From: Acidibrevibacterium fodinaquatile
GTDB lineage: Bacteria > Pseudomonadota > Alphaproteobacteria > Acetobacterales > Acetobacteraceae
Reading direction: 5' to 3'
Assembly: GCF_003352165.1 (NCBI RefSeq)
Contig: NZ_CP029176.1
Span: 682,001 to 746,000 of the forward strand
Length of the DNA stretch: 64,000 bases
The translations under genes were made by a program, and so were the position numbers. Below the pieces are notes generated by a model, which was not told the origin of the DNA, did no database searches, and saw only the letters and a list, made by a program, of their open reading frames with translations. Positions 31,840 to 41,632 of the stretch are shown piece after piece (position 1 is the stretch's first letter; each line of letters begins with the position of its first letter).

Positions 31840-33068
31840 CAGAGCGCCTCGGCCAGGAGATGATCGGCGCCGGCCCCGGTGATCCGCGCCGTGAGCGTGA
31901 TCCGTGGCGCGGCCGGGCGATTGAGGCGGACGCGGGCGAAATGCTCGGACAGACCTTCGGTTGCGGTTTCCATCAAAACCCGCGCCGCGGTGCCGGTTTG
32001 GGCGGCGAGAAACTGCGCGAGCGCTGCCTCACCCGCGGCGCGGAGCCGCGCTGCGCGTTCGCGCCGGAGCGGCTTTGGCACCATCGGCATGCGCGATGCC
32101 GGCGTGCCGGCGCGGGCGCTATAGGGAAAAACATGGAGGAACGGGATCGCCATCGCCTCGACGAAGGCCAGGGTTTCGGCGAACAGGGCCTCGTCCTCGG
32201 TCGGAAAGCCGGCGATGAGATCGGCGCCGATCGCAATCCCGGGGCGGAGCGCGCGCGCGCGCGCGATCACCGCTTCGGCCCCGGCGCGCGAGTGGCGGCG
32301 CTTCATGCGTTTTAGGATCAGATCGCTCGCCGCTTGCAGCGAGAGATGGAGATGCGGCATCAGCCGCGGCTCCTCGGCGAGGAGGCGCCAGAGATCGTCA
32401 TCGATCGCCGCCGGATCGAGCGAGGAAAGCCGCAGCCGCGGCAATTCCGGCACCAGCGCGAGCAGCCGGCGCACCGCTTGGCCGAGGCTGGGCCGGCCCG
32501 GCAGATCGCCGCCGAAGCTCGCGAGATCGACCCCGGTCAAGACGATTTCCTGAAACCCCGCCGCGACCTGCGCCCGCGCCTGCGCGACCAGGTCGCCGAG
32601 GGCCACACTCCGGCTCGGCCCGCGGCCAAACGGGATGATGCAAAACGTGCAGCGGTGATCGCAGCCTTGCTGCATCTGGAGGAAAGCGCGGGTGCGGCCG
32701 GCGAAATCGGTGATGAGGTGCGCCGCCGTCTCGCGCGCCGCCATGATGTCCGAGACCGCGCTCGGCGCCGCCTCGGCGAAGCTCTCCGGGCGCAGCTTTT
32801 CGAGATTGCCGAGCACCCGGGTCACGCCCGGCAGGGCAGACCAGGCGGCGGGATCGGTCTGCACCGCGCAGCCGGTGACGATGATGCGTGCGGCGGGCCG
32901 GGTGCGCGCGAGGCGCCGGATCGCTTGCCGCGCCTGGCGCTCGGCCTCGGCGGTGACGGCGCAGGTATTGACGATGACGGTGTTTTCCAGCGCAGCACTA
33001 TGGCCGCGCATCACCTCGCTCTCATAGGCATTGAGGCGACAGCCGAAGGTGACGATGTCTGCGCTCAT
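31839..33068 (-). CDS. mtaB: tRNA t6A37 methylthiotransferase MtaB
   Basis: Radical SAM methylthiotransferase converting t6A37 to ms2t6A37 in tRNAs. The frame is open 71 codons farther upstream inside dapF, but [20 protein letters not shown] is the family start (33068), giving 409 residues. UPF0004 domain with its Cys in TFGC, VNTCAV and TGCAVQ; radical SAM cluster CDHRCTFC near residue 138; TGVDLASFG; a C-terminal TRAM-like region ([20 protein letters not shown]). The ATG overlaps the dapF stop (ATGA). Confidence 0.93.
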   Translation of the reverse strand: MSADIVTFGCRLNAYESEVMRGHSAALENTVIVNTCAVTAEAERQARQAIRRLARTRPAARIIVTGCAVQTDPAAWSALPGVTRVLGNLEKLRPESFAEAAPSAVSDIMAARETAAHLITDFAGRTRAFLQMQQGCDHRCTFCIIPFGRGPSRSVALGDLVAQARAQVAAGFQEIVLTGVDLASFGGDLPGRPSLGQAVRRLLALVPELPRLRLSSLDPAAIDDDLWRLLAEEPRLMPHLHLSLQAASDLILKRMKRRHSRAGAEAVIARARALRPGIAIGADLIAGFPTEDEALFAETLAFVEAMAIPFLHVFPYSARAGTPASRMPMVPKPLRRERAARLRAAGEAALAQFLAAQTGTAARVLMETATEGLSEHFARVRLNRPAAPRITLTARITGAGADHLLAEAL

Positions 33069-33889
33069 GCGGCGGCGAGATCGATCGTGCCGTGGAAGGC
33101 GATGGCGGCGGGGCCGGTCATCAGCACGTGATCGTCGTCTTCGCGCCAGGTGATCTCGATCTCGCCGCCATCGAGGAGAAGTGTCGCGCGCCGCCCCGCC
33201 AACCCCCGGCGATGGGCGTTGACCAAAGCGGCGCAGGCGCCCGAGCCGCAGGCGAGCGTGCGCCCGGCGCCACGCTCCCAAACGATCAGGCGCAGGCGAT
33301 CGGGCGCCAGGATCTCGGCAAAGCCGATATTGGCGCGCTCGGGAAACAGCGGATCATGCTCCAGCCTCGGGCCGAGTTCGGCGATCGGGAGATGTTCCAC
33401 CGCCGGCGCGAAAAACGTTGCGTGCGGGTTGCCCATGCTGCACGCGGCGGGATCGGCGAGCGGCGCGCGCGCCAGCGGCAGATGCAAGGTATCGAGCGGG
33501 CGGGCGAGCGGGATTTGGTCCCATGCCAGCGCCGGCCGACCCATATCGACGGTGATCCGGCCATCGGCCTCGCGCCGGGTCGGGAGATCGCCGGCACGTG
33601 TGCGGATCAGCGGCGCCGGATTGCCGGTTTCGCGAAACAGGAGTTCCGCGACGCAGCGGGTCGCGTTGCCACAGGCGCCGGCCTCACTGCCATCGGCATT
33701 GAGGATGCGCATGAAGAGATCGGCGCCCGCGGCGCGATCGAGCAAGATGATCTGGTCGCAGCCAACGCCGCGATGGCGGTCGGCGATCCGCCGCGCCTCG
33801 CCCGGGCCAAGGGCGCAATCCTGGTCACGCCGGTCGATGACGACGAAATCATTCCCAAGCCCGTGCATTTTGAGGAAAGGCGTCTGCAT
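33065..33889 (-). CDS. dapF: Diaminopimelate epimerase
   Basis: Converts LL- to meso-diaminopimelate for lysine and peptidoglycan. Start at the ATG at 33889 ([19 protein letters not shown], canonical N-terminus), 274 residues. The two catalytic Cys are visible: Cys73 in GACGNATRC and the second in [10 protein letters not shown] near residue 216; the GNPHATFF substrate motif lies between. Upstream is the PTS operon; downstream mtaB and ftsY follow with overlaps. Confidence 0.96.
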   Translation of the reverse strand: MQTPFLKMHGLGNDFVVIDRRDQDCALGPGEARRIADRHRGVGCDQIILLDRAAGADLFMRILNADGSEAGACGNATRCVAELLFRETGNPAPLIRTRAGDLPTRREADGRITVDMGRPALAWDQIPLARPLDTLHLPLARAPLADPAACSMGNPHATFFAPAVEHLPIAELGPRLEHDPLFPERANIGFAEILAPDRLRLIVWERGAGRTLACGSGACAALVNAHRRGLAGRRATLLLDGGEIEITWREDDDHVLMTGPAAIAFHGTIDLAAA

Positions 33890-33955
33890 CCCGGCTATAT
33901 AGGCCGCGTCGCGCCAGGGCGGAAGGCAGGCGCGAGACAATGGCGGCGATGCTGC

Positions 33956-35896
33956 TCATTCGTTGGCCTCGGCGAATTCCGAGAGCAATTCGTCGATCAG
34001 CGAGGAATCGTTTTGCTCCATCACCCGCCGCGCGAAGCGGGCGCAGGCCTCAGCACTCACCGCCCGCACCGCCTGCTTGACGCGCGGCACCGCGCTCGAA
34101 TTCATGCTGAAGCTGCGCAGACCAAGGCCGAGCAAAAGCGGCGTGAATTTCGGGTTCGCCGCCAGCTCGCCACAGACCGAGACCGGCCTGCGGAGCAATA
34201 AGGCCGCCTCGATCGCGAATTGCATCAGCCGCAGCACCGCCGGGTGCAGCGGATCATAGAGCGGCGCGACGATCGCCTCGCCGCGATCGACGGCGAGGGT
34301 GTACATGGTGAGGTCATTGCTGCCGATCGCGAAGAAATCCGCCTCCAGCGCCAGCGCGTCCGCCGACAGCGCCGCCGCCGGGGTCTCGATCATGATGCCG
34401 AACGGCGGCAACGGCTCGGGCAGCCGCTCGCCGCGCCGGCGCAAACGCCGCACCACGCGCTCGAACACCTCGCGGGCGGCGCGAAGCTCGGCGATCGTCG
34501 TCACCATCGGCAAAAGAATCCGCACCGGCCCGGCCGTGGCGGCGCGCAGGATGGCGGCGAGCTGGGTTTCAAACAGGTCCGGCTGGCGCAGCAAAAGCCT
34601 GAGCCCACGCACCGAGAGCGCCGGGTTCTCGGGCGGCAGATCGGGCACCAGCCCCTCGGCGATCAGCGCGTCGATCTCCTTCTCGCCGCTCCAGTCGAGC
34701 ACCCGGATGGTCACCGGATCCCCGCCCATCGCCTCGATGATGCCGCGATAGATCTCGGCTTGCTGGTCTTCGTTGGGCATGCGCTCGCGGTTCATGAACA
34801 GGAATTCCGAGCGCAAAAGCCCGATCCCGGCGGCGCCGGCCTGGGCGATCAGCGGCAATTCGGCGGGGAGTTCGAGATTGGCCTGGAGTTCCACCACTTG
34901 GTGATCGGTGGTGATGGCCGGCAGCCGCTTGAGCCGCGCCCATTGCTGGCGCTGGCGGGCAAAGCCGGTGACGGCGCGGCGCGCCTCGGCCAGCGTCGCC
35001 GGGGTCGGGTCGAGGATCACCTCGCCCTTGCCGCCATCGACGATCGCGAGCGTGCCCGGCGGCGCTGCTGCGGTCAGATCGGCAACGCCGAGCACCGCCG
35101 GCACGCCGAGCGCCCGCAGCATGATCGCGGTGTGGCCATCCGAGCCGCCTTCGTCGGCCGCAACGCCGGCGAGACGCGCGGGATCGAGCAGCGCGACATC
35201 GGCGGGGCGGAGATATTCGCACACCAAGATCGCGCCCGCCGGCAAGGCGGCGAAACTGCGAAACGGCTGGCGGGTGAGATTGCGGATCAGGCGACGGCTG
35301 ATCTCGCGCACCTCGTCGGCGTGGCGGCGCGCGCTCGCGCGCTGCTCGCTCCCTTCGCTGCCCGCCTCGGCCATCGCCATGATCGCCGCCACCATCGCCT
35401 CACCAGTGTCGTGCACCGCGGTCTCGGCCGCGACCAGCCCCTCCTCGATACGCTGGCGCATCGTTCTGGTCAGCCGCGAGGGGCCGAGCATCTGGAGATA
35501 GGCATCGATCAGCGGCGCGATTTCCGCCTGGCTCTCCTCGGGCAGCATGTCGAGGCGGGCGCGGAGTTTGACCAGCTGCTTCTTCGATTGCGTGATCGCG
35601 GCGTCCAGCCGGCTGCGCTCGGCCTCGATGTCGGCGGCCTGGATCCGCCGCCGTGCCGGCTCGATTTCCGGCTCGACGGCGCCGAAGACCGGGCCGATCG
35701 CGACCCCTTCGGTAATGGCGATGCCGCGGAGCCGCCGCTCGGTGGGGGCGGTCTTGGCGCCCGCCGCTTTGCTCGCGCGCGGATTGGGCCGGCGCTTGGC
35801 TTTGGCCGGCGGCGCGGATGGCGGCGCAGGGGAACGGCCGGCGCCGGCGCTTGGCTTGGCGGGCGGGGGCGCGGAAGGGGGGTCAGTCCTGCTCAT
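33956..35896 (-). CDS. ptsP: PTS phosphoenolpyruvate-protein phosphotransferase (enzyme I)
   Basis: Cytoplasmic enzyme I, autophosphorylating from PEP and passing phosphate to HPr. 646 residues from the ATG at 35896 (a TTG directly precedes it). The first 50 residues are a Pro/Ala/Lys-rich extension; then comes RGIAITEGVAIGPVF, the phosphohistidine loop GGSDGHTAIMLRALGVPAVLG (His255), and the C-terminal PEP-binding domain with LLRSEFLFMNRERMPNEDQQ, PFGIMIETPAA, FAIGSNDLTMY and SVCGELAANP. No GAF domain is seen, so it is not EI-Ntr. It overlaps the HPr gene by 14 bp. Confidence 0.93.
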   Translation of the reverse strand: MSRTDPPSAPPPAKPSAGAGRSPAPPSAPPAKAKRRPNPRASKAAGAKTAPTERRLRGIAITEGVAIGPVFGAVEPEIEPARRRIQAADIEAERSRLDAAITQSKKQLVKLRARLDMLPEESQAEIAPLIDAYLQMLGPSRLTRTMRQRIEEGLVAAETAVHDTGEAMVAAIMAMAEAGSEGSEQRASARRHADEVREISRRLIRNLTRQPFRSFAALPAGAILVCEYLRPADVALLDPARLAGVAADEGGSDGHTAIMLRALGVPAVLGVADLTAAAPPGTLAIVDGGKGEVILDPTPATLAEARRAVTGFARQRQQWARLKRLPAITTDHQVVELQANLELPAELPLIAQAGAAGIGLLRSEFLFMNRERMPNEDQQAEIYRGIIEAMGGDPVTIRVLDWSGEKEIDALIAEGLVPDLPPENPALSVRGLRLLLRQPDLFETQLAAILRAATAGPVRILLPMVTTIAELRAAREVFERVVRRLRRRGERLPEPLPPFGIMIETPAAALSADALALEADFFAIGSNDLTMYTLAVDRGEAIVAPLYDPLHPAVLRLMQFAIEAALLLRRPVSVCGELAANPKFTPLLLGLGLRSFSMNSSAVPRVKQAVRAVSAEACARFARRVMEQNDSSLIDELLSEFAEANE

Positions 35897-36236
35897 CAAA
35901 TCCGGCTTCGATCAGGGCGGCCAAAGCGTCAAGCGCTTCTTTGGCGTCCCACCCCTCAGCGCGCAACTCGAGCGACGCGCCAATCCCGGCGCCGAGCATC
36001 ATCAGCCCCATGATCGAGCGCGCCGACACCGCCTGGTCGTTCTTCACGACCTCGACCGAGGCGCCGAAACGTTCGGCGAGGGTGACGAAGCGGGCGGCGG
36101 CGCGGGCATGGAGGCCGCGACGGTTGCGGATCGTGACGCTGCGGGCCAGCACCGGCGCCCCCGACGGCGTCTCATTCTTGCCGTCGCGCGCCGCGTCCTC
36201 GCGCGCGGGATCGGGGTCGTCAGCCGATATGGTCAT
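35883..36236 (-). CDS. HPr-family phosphocarrier protein
   Basis: Phosphocarrier between enzyme I and EIIA. 117 residues from the ATG at 36236; an upstream ATG at 36266 inside the EIIA gene is possible and neither has a clear ribosome site. About 28 extra residues precede the HPr core. Both regulatory sites are present: catalytic His43 in NRRGLHARAAARFV and the kinase-target Ser74 in ARSIMGLMMLGA, 31 residues apart as His15/Ser46 are in classical HPr. With HprK in the same operon, serine phosphorylation is likely. Confidence 0.92.
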   Translation of the reverse strand: MTISADDPDPAREDAARDGKNETPSGAPVLARSVTIRNRRGLHARAAARFVTLAERFGASVEVVKNDQAVSARSIMGLMMLGAGIGASLELRAEGWDAKEALDALAALIEAGFDEQD

Positions 36237-36699
36237 TGCCGTTGAGCGAGGCCGTGCCATGGCCATTGGGCGCGGCTGGTGCTGCCGGCGCCGGCACGGC
36301 GGCGGCCAGCGCGCTATGCGGCGCGGCCGTGATATATTTTCGGCCGGCTTCCTGGGCGCCGGCGACCAGCTCGGCGAGCGGCTTTTGGTCGCGGAATTGC
36401 GCGAGTTTCACCAGCATCGGCAGATTCATGCCGGAAAGCACCTCGAGATGCTGGCGGTCGAGCATCGAGAGGGCGAGGTTGCAGGGCGTCGAGCCGAACA
36501 TGTCGGTCAGCATGACGACGCCGTCGCCCTGATCGACGCTTTCGATCGCGTGCCGGATATCGCCGCGACAATGCTCCATGTCATCGTCGGGGCCGATACA
36601 GATGGTCGCGACGTTTTTCTGCGGCCCGACCACGTGCTCCATGGCGGCGCGAAACTCCTCGGCCAGACGGCCATGCGTGACCAGCACCAAGCCGATCAT
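36220..36699 (-). CDS. PTS EIIA component, mannose (Man) family
   Basis: 159 residues of the EIIA-Man fold, without a fused EIIB. The phospho-acceptor is His9 in MIGLVLVTHGRLAEEF; GVVMLTDMFGSTPCNLALSM is the other family hallmark. The C-terminus ends in a low-complexity Ala/Pro tail that overlaps the HPr start. No EIIB, EIIC or EIID gene accompanies it, so it should be an endpoint of a regulatory phosphorelay, as in other alphaproteobacteria, rather than part of a sugar importer. Confidence 0.92.
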   Translation of the reverse strand: MIGLVLVTHGRLAEEFRAAMEHVVGPQKNVATICIGPDDDMEHCRGDIRHAIESVDQGDGVVMLTDMFGSTPCNLALSMLDRQHLEVLSGMNLPMLVKLAQFRDQKPLAELVAGAQEAGRKYITAAPHSALAAAVPAPAAPAAPNGHGTASLNGNDHIG

Positions 36700-36705
36700 A
36701 ACACT

Positions 36706-37716
36706 CTACCCATGATCGCGTTCAGGCCTCCTGCGCCTGGAAAAATCGGCCCGTCCGGCCTTGCCGGCCGGGGGTCGGGTGGTCTGGCCATCATTGGTTT
36801 CGCTTCGCACCAACTCCCGGTGCGTGCGGGTGACGCGCCAACCCTGTTCACCAAGATAGGCGGCAAGTCTCTCGATTAGATGAACCGAGCGGTGCCGTCC
36901 ACCCGTGCACCCGACGGCGATGGTCGCATACTTCTTTCCTTCCGCGACGAAGCGGGGCAACAGCAGCGCGAGCATCGCGTTCACCTGTTGCAGGAATGTG
37001 GCATGGTCGGGGTCCGCTTCAATATAGGCCCTGACTGCCGGGTCGAGCCCGGTGAGCGGGCGTAACGCCGGGTCGTAATGCGGATTGCGGAGAAACCGGG
37101 CATCGAACACGAGATCGGCCTCGCGCGGCAGGCCGGCGGGATAGGCAAATGAAATCAGCGAAATCACCAGCCCGCGCTCGCCCTCTATGCCTGCGCCGAA
37201 ACGTTCCTCGATCAAAGCGCGGAGGGCGCCGGGCGGGAGATCGCTGGTATCGATCAGCAAATCGGCGCGGGCGCGCAACGGCGCGAGAAGCGCGGTTTCG
37301 GCGGCGATGCCGTCGCTGACCCGGCCTTGCGGGGCAAGCGGATGGCGCCGGCGGGTTTCGGTATAGCGGCGGAGCAGGACGGCTTCCTCGGCGGTCGCGA
37401 ACACCAACTCGACCCGCAGGGCAGGGTTGCGCTGGAGGGTTGCCAGCGTGCGCAGAACCGACGCCGCGCGAAAGCCGCTGGTGCGGGCATGGACGCCGAT
37501 GGCGAGCGGGCGTTCGCCGCGCGCCACCAGATCGGCGAGCATCGAAAGCGGCGGATTATCCACCACCTCGTAGCCGAGATCCTCAAGCGTGTGCAGGATC
37601 GAGGATTTGCCCGCCCCGGAGAGGCCGCTGACCAGCACCACCCGGCGCGGCGCGGGCCGATCGCCGGCGGCGGGCGAGGCGAGCGGCGGCGAGGGGGCAG
37701 CGGCGGGCGGGCTCAT
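36706..37716 (-). CDS. rapZ: RNase adapter / nucleotide-binding protein RapZ
   Basis: P-loop protein; in enterobacteria RapZ directs RNase E to the GlmZ sRNA, while in alphaproteobacteria its role is less clear. Start taken at the ATG at 37716, which overlaps the hprK stop (ATGA): 336 residues. Walker A VSGLSGAGKSS at about 29-39, YEVVDNPP, the conserved IDTSDL, FGFKYG-like region here as ISFAYPAGLPREADLVFDAR, and the C-terminal AIGCTGG-type motif as VGCTGGRHRSVHLIERL. A basic low-complexity tail ends the protein. Confidence 0.92.
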   Translation of the reverse strand: MSPPAAAPSPPLASPAAGDRPAPRRVVLVSGLSGAGKSSILHTLEDLGYEVVDNPPLSMLADLVARGERPLAIGVHARTSGFRAASVLRTLATLQRNPALRVELVFATAEEAVLLRRYTETRRRHPLAPQGRVSDGIAAETALLAPLRARADLLIDTSDLPPGALRALIEERFGAGIEGERGLVISLISFAYPAGLPREADLVFDARFLRNPHYDPALRPLTGLDPAVRAYIEADPDHATFLQQVNAMLALLLPRFVAEGKKYATIAVGCTGGRHRSVHLIERLAAYLGEQGWRVTRTHRELVRSETNDGQTTRPPAGKAGRADFSRRRRPERDHG

Positions 37717-38168
37717 GGCGGCGCGGCGCCTTGTACGGCGGCGGCGAAGGCACCGGCGACGAACCCCACCCGCGCGCACGCGGCCGCGAGCGCGAGGGCG
37801 ACACGCTGTGCCGCCGAGGCGGCGCGCGCATCCAGCGTGATCCGCGGCAGGGCGAAACGGGGATCAACGGCCGGCGCCGGCAAGCGCTCGGGCACGCCGA
37901 GTTCGACGACCAGCGCGAGCGGCGCCTCCGGCGTGTGGGCAAGCTGGGCGATGCCGAGACCACGGATTTCGATCAGCCCGGCCAATTCCGCCGGCGCGCG
38001 CGCGATCCCGGCGGCGATGTCCACCCGGTCATCGGCGACGAGTGCGAAGCCGCGGTCGATGAGGCGCAAGGCGAGGTCGGATTTGCCGGCGCCGCTCGGC
38101 CCAAGGAGCAGCACGCCGGCGCCATCCCGCGCCACACAACTGCCATGAATTTGTCCGACGAAGGCCAT
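37713..38168 (-). CDS. hprK: HPr kinase/phosphorylase, short alphaproteobacterial form
   Basis: Phosphorylates HPr on Ser. 151 residues from the ATG at 38168, about half the Gram-positive length: the N-terminal domain is absent and only the kinase domain remains, as is usual in alphaproteobacteria. Walker A LLLGPSGAGKSDLALRLI (23-30 core), ALVADDRV, and the HprK signature LIEIRGLGIAQL are present. It is the first gene of the leftward run hprK-rapZ-EIIA-HPr-EI. An open frame continues upstream, but this start gives the family N-terminus. Confidence 0.9.
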   Translation of the reverse strand: MAFVGQIHGSCVARDGAGVLLLGPSGAGKSDLALRLIDRGFALVADDRVDIAAGIARAPAELAGLIEIRGLGIAQLAHTPEAPLALVVELGVPERLPAPAVDPRFALPRITLDARAASAAQRVALALAAACARVGFVAGAFAAAVQGAAPP

Positions 38169-38268
38169 AGCCAAACAGTTTGGCGCTTTTTCGCGGCCGC
38201 GTGAAGCGACTTGCCGTTGCAGGCCGCGCCAGGCTATTTTCTTCCCAAGCGAAAAGGGGGTTGGGATT

Positions 38269-39081
38269 ATGACCATGGCGCCGCCCGAGCTTGTGGCCCC
38301 CGTGCTGTTGGCGATCGACCCGCGTGGCGTCGCGACGGTGACGTTGAACCGCCCTGAACGCGGCAATGCCTATGACGAGGCTCTGCTCGCCGCGTTGATC
38401 GACGGGCTCGCCTCGCTCGCCGCCCGTCCCGATCTGCGCGCGGTGGTGATCCGCGGCGCTGGCAAACATTTTCAGGCCGGCGCCGATATCGACTGGCTGG
38501 CCCGCGCCAGCGCCTATCCGCCCGAACAGGCTTTCGCCGCCTCGATGGCGACGACGCGGGCGATGCAGATGTTGAACGAATTTCCTCACCCGACGCTGGC
38601 GGTGGTGCATGGCGCCTGTTTCGGCGGCGGCTGCGGCCTGGTCTGCTGCGTCGATGTCGCCTTGGCGACGGAAGCGGCGGTGTTTGGCTTGACCGAGGTC
38701 AGGGTCGGCGTCGCGCCGAGCCCGATCTCGACCCACATGGTCCACGCGATGGGGCTTCGCCACACCAGGCGCTATGCCCTGACCGGCGAGCGCTTCGACG
38801 CCGCGGAAGCGCTTCGCATCGGCCTCGTCCACGAAATCGTCGCGGACGCGGCGCTGGACGCGCGCGTCGAGACCATTCTGGACGCTATTCTGCTCGGCGC
38901 GCCGGGGGCGATCACCGCGACCAAACGCTCCTTCCTCGGCGCCAATGGCCTTACCCTCGATGCCCGCGCGATGGCGCTGCTTGCCCATGAAAGCTGGATG
39001 CAGCGCAATTCCGCCGAGGGGCGCGAAGGCACGGCGGCGTTTCGCGCCCGCCGCAAACCAGCTTGGTATCCCGGCGCATAG
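38269..39081 (+). CDS. Enoyl-CoA hydratase/isomerase family protein
   Basis: Crotonase-fold enzyme, 270 residues, preceded by AAAAGGGGG. CoA-binding and oxyanion features: VTLNRPERGNAYDEALL, GKHFQAGADIDWL and HGACFGGGCGLVCCVDVALA. One catalytic Glu is placed in FGLTEVRVGVAPSPIS. The exact substrate is unknown; methylglutaconyl-CoA hydratase-like and general enoyl-CoA hydratases share these features. It stands divergent from hprK, with about 100 bp between. Confidence 0.88.
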   Translation: MTMAPPELVAPVLLAIDPRGVATVTLNRPERGNAYDEALLAALIDGLASLAARPDLRAVVIRGAGKHFQAGADIDWLARASAYPPEQAFAASMATTRAMQMLNEFPHPTLAVVHGACFGGGCGLVCCVDVALATEAAVFGLTEVRVGVAPSPISTHMVHAMGLRHTRRYALTGERFDAAEALRIGLVHEIVADAALDARVETILDAILLGAPGAITATKRSFLGANGLTLDARAMALLAHESWMQRNSAEGREGTAAFRARRKPAWYPGA

Positions 39082-39198
39082 CGGCAGAGCCAAAGCAGCC
39101 GCCGCAAAACCGAGCGCGACCTCTTAACATCGCCCCGCGAGACGTGCAGAATTGCCCGGAAGGGTCCGGTCTCCGGCCCAGGACGGGAGAAACACGCA

Positions 39199-41127
39199 AT
39201 GTCCGAAACCATCCCGGTGAAACCGGAAATCGCCCGCGCGGCACATCTCGACAGAGACGGCTATCGCGCCCATTACGCGCGCGCGGGCGCCGATCCCGAT
39301 GCCTATTGGGCCGAGGAGGCGCGGCGGATCGCCTGGATCAAACCGCCGAGCAAGATCAAGAACACGCGGTTTACCGGCGATGTTGCCATCCGTTGGTTCG
39401 AGGACGGCGTGCTCAACGCCTCCGCCTGCTGCCTCGATGCCCATCTCGCGACCCGCGGCGACCAGACCGCGATCATTTGGGAGGGCGACGATCCCGCGCA
39501 ATCACGCCGCATCACCTATCGCGCCTTGCATGAAGAGGTCTGCCGCCTCGCCAACGTGCTGAAAGGGTTCGGGGTCAAGAAGGGCGACCGGGTCACGATC
39601 TATCTGCCGATGGTGATCGAGGCGGCCGTCGCGATGCTCGCCTGCGCGCGCATCGGCGCCATCCATTCGGTCGTCTTCGGCGGATTTTCGCCCGATAGCC
39701 TCGCCGGGCGCATCCAGGATTGCGCCTCGCGGGTTCTCATCACCGCCGATGAGGGGCGGCGCGGCGGGCGGCGCGTCGCGCTCAAGGCCCATGCCGATGC
39801 GGCGCTGAAAGCCTGCCCCGGCGTTGAGTGCGTCATCGTCGTTCCGGTCACCGGCGCTGCGGTGCCGATGGCGGCGGGACGCGACCACGCGTATCGCGAT
39901 CTGCTCGCCAAGGCCTCGCCAGACTGCCCGCCCGAGCCGATGGCGGCGGAGGATCCGCTTTTCATCCTTTATACCTCGGGCAGCACCGGGCGGCCGAAAG
40001 GCGTGCTCCACACCACCGGCGGCTATATGGTGTGGGCGGCCTACACCCATGACCTGGTGTTCGATTATCGCCCCGGCGAAATCTATTGGTGCACCGCCGA
40101 TATCGGCTGGGTGACCGGCCACACCTATATCGTCTATGGCCCGCTCGCCAATGGCGCGGTGACGCTGATGTTCGAGGGGGTGCCGAGCTATCCCGATGCC
40201 GGGCGGTTCTGGCAGATCGTCGACAAGCATCAGGTCAATATTTTCTACACCGCGCCGACCGCGATCCGCGCCCTGATGCGCGAGGGGGAAGCGCCGGTGC
40301 GGCGGGCTCAGCGCACCAGTTTGCGCATCCTCGGTAGCGTCGGCGAGCCGATCAACCCCGAGGCCTGGCTTTGGTATTACCGCGTCGTCGGCGAGGAACG
40401 CTGCCCGATCGTTGATACTTGGTGGCAGACCGAGACCGGCGGCATCCTGATCAGCCCGCTGCCCGGGGCGACGCCGCTCAAGCCGGGCTCGGCAACGCTG
40501 CCGCTGCCGGGTGTCAGGCCGGTTCTGGTCAATAGCGCGGGGCAGGTGTTGGAGGGCGCGGCGGAGGGCAATCTCTGCCTTGCCGACAGTTGGCCCGGCC
40601 AGATGCGCACCGTCTATGGCGACCATGAACGCTTCGTGCAAACCTATTTCAGCACCTATCCCGGCTATTATTTCACCGGCGACGGGGCGCGGCGCGACGC
40701 CGACGGGTATTACTGGATCACCGGCCGTGTCGATGACGTGATCAACGTCTCCGGCCATCGCATGGGCACCGCCGAAGTCGAAAGCGCGCTCGTCGCGCAT
40801 GCCCATGTCGCGGAAGCGGCCGTGGTCGGTTTTCCGCATGACATCAAGGGGCAGGGGATCTACGCCTATGTCACGCTGAAGGTCGGGGTCGAGCCGAGCG
40901 AGGCGTTGCGGCGGGAGTTGATTGCCTGGGTGCGCCAGGAAATCGGCCCGATCGCGGCACCCGATGTGATCCAATGGGCGCCGGCCCTGCCCAAGACGCG
41001 GAGCGGCAAGATCATGCGCCGGATTTTGCGCAAGATCGCCGCGAACGAGGTGGACGCGCTCGGCGATACCTCGACCCTGGCGGATCCGGCGGTGGTCGAG
41101 GATTTGGTGCGTGATCGACCGGTCTGA
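39199..41127 (+). CDS. acs: Acetyl-CoA synthetase-like (AMP-forming) enzyme
   Basis: Activates acetate (or a near homologue such as propionate) to its CoA thioester. 642 residues, the usual length. N-terminal cap with [21 protein letters not shown]-loop [51 protein letters not shown]; the hinge [20 protein letters not shown]; and the acetylation-site Lys in [17 protein letters not shown]. All are strongly Acs-like. The 3' end overlaps the following PRC-barrel gene by 17 bp. Confidence 0.93.
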   Translation: MSETIPVKPEIARAAHLDRDGYRAHYARAGADPDAYWAEEARRIAWIKPPSKIKNTRFTGDVAIRWFEDGVLNASACCLDAHLATRGDQTAIIWEGDDPAQSRRITYRALHEEVCRLANVLKGFGVKKGDRVTIYLPMVIEAAVAMLACARIGAIHSVVFGGFSPDSLAGRIQDCASRVLITADEGRRGGRRVALKAHADAALKACPGVECVIVVPVTGAAVPMAAGRDHAYRDLLAKASPDCPPEPMAAEDPLFILYTSGSTGRPKGVLHTTGGYMVWAAYTHDLVFDYRPGEIYWCTADIGWVTGHTYIVYGPLANGAVTLMFEGVPSYPDAGRFWQIVDKHQVNIFYTAPTAIRALMREGEAPVRRAQRTSLRILGSVGEPINPEAWLWYYRVVGEERCPIVDTWWQTETGGILISPLPGATPLKPGSATLPLPGVRPVLVNSAGQVLEGAAEGNLCLADSWPGQMRTVYGDHERFVQTYFSTYPGYYFTGDGARRDADGYYWITGRVDDVINVSGHRMGTAEVESALVAHAHVAEAAVVGFPHDIKGQGIYAYVTLKVGVEPSEALRRELIAWVRQEIGPIAAPDVIQWAPALPKTRSGKIMRRILRKIAANEVDALGDTSTLADPAVVEDLVRDRPV

Positions 41128-41632
41128 GCGCGCACGCCGGGCGCTCGTCCTGTTCGCCGCGGCGTGGCTGGTCGGCGCCCAGACTCAGGCGCCATCATCC
41201 CCCCCGCCAACGTCCCCGGCGCCAACGTCTCCGGCGCCGACCCCCGCCGCGCCAACGCCCGATCATGGGGCGGCCATCCATCACCTTGCGCCCGGCGAGG
41301 CCGCCGGGGTCATCGGCGCCGAGGTGGTGAGTGCCAAGGGCGAGACGATGGGCCGGATCGTCGATGTCGTCGTCGATCAGGCCGGCCACCCGCGCGCGGC
41401 GGTGATCGATTTCGGCGGCTTTATCGGCATCGGCAACCGCAAAATCGCCGTCGATTGGAAAAGCCTGCATTTTTCCGCCGGCAAGCCCGACAGCCCGGTG
41501 ATGTGTGACTTAACGCCGGACCAGATCAAGGCGACGCCGGAATACCACGAAAACCCGGACAAGCCGGCCTCGGTCGCGGCGCCGAGCCAACCCCCGCAAG
41601 CCGCCCCGACTGTCAAACCGCCGCCTTCGTGA
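41111..41632 (+). CDS. Exported PRC-barrel domain protein
   Basis: 173 residues from a GTG that lies inside the end of acs. A hydrophobic N-terminal segment ([16 protein letters not shown]) is a probable signal peptide or anchor. A Pro/Ala/Thr-rich stretch with repeated PAPTS follows, then a PRC-barrel: [51 protein letters not shown] second low-complexity Pro-rich tail ends it. The function of such barrels outside photosynthetic centres and RimM is unclear. Overlaps at both ends (acs, MFS) indicate a single transcript. Confidence 0.8.
   Translation: MIDRSERARRALVLFAAAWLVGAQTQAPSSPPPTSPAPTSPAPTPAAPTPDHGAAIHHLAPGEAAGVIGAEVVSAKGETMGRIVDVVVDQAGHPRAAVIDFGGFIGIGNRKIAVDWKSLHFSAGKPDSPVMCDLTPDQIKATPEYHENPDKPASVAAPSQPPQAAPTVKPPPS

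Noticed and set aside
33956-35896. EI-Ntr (GAF-containing PtsP)
   Set aside because: No GAF domain precedes the EI core; only a low-complexity extension is present.
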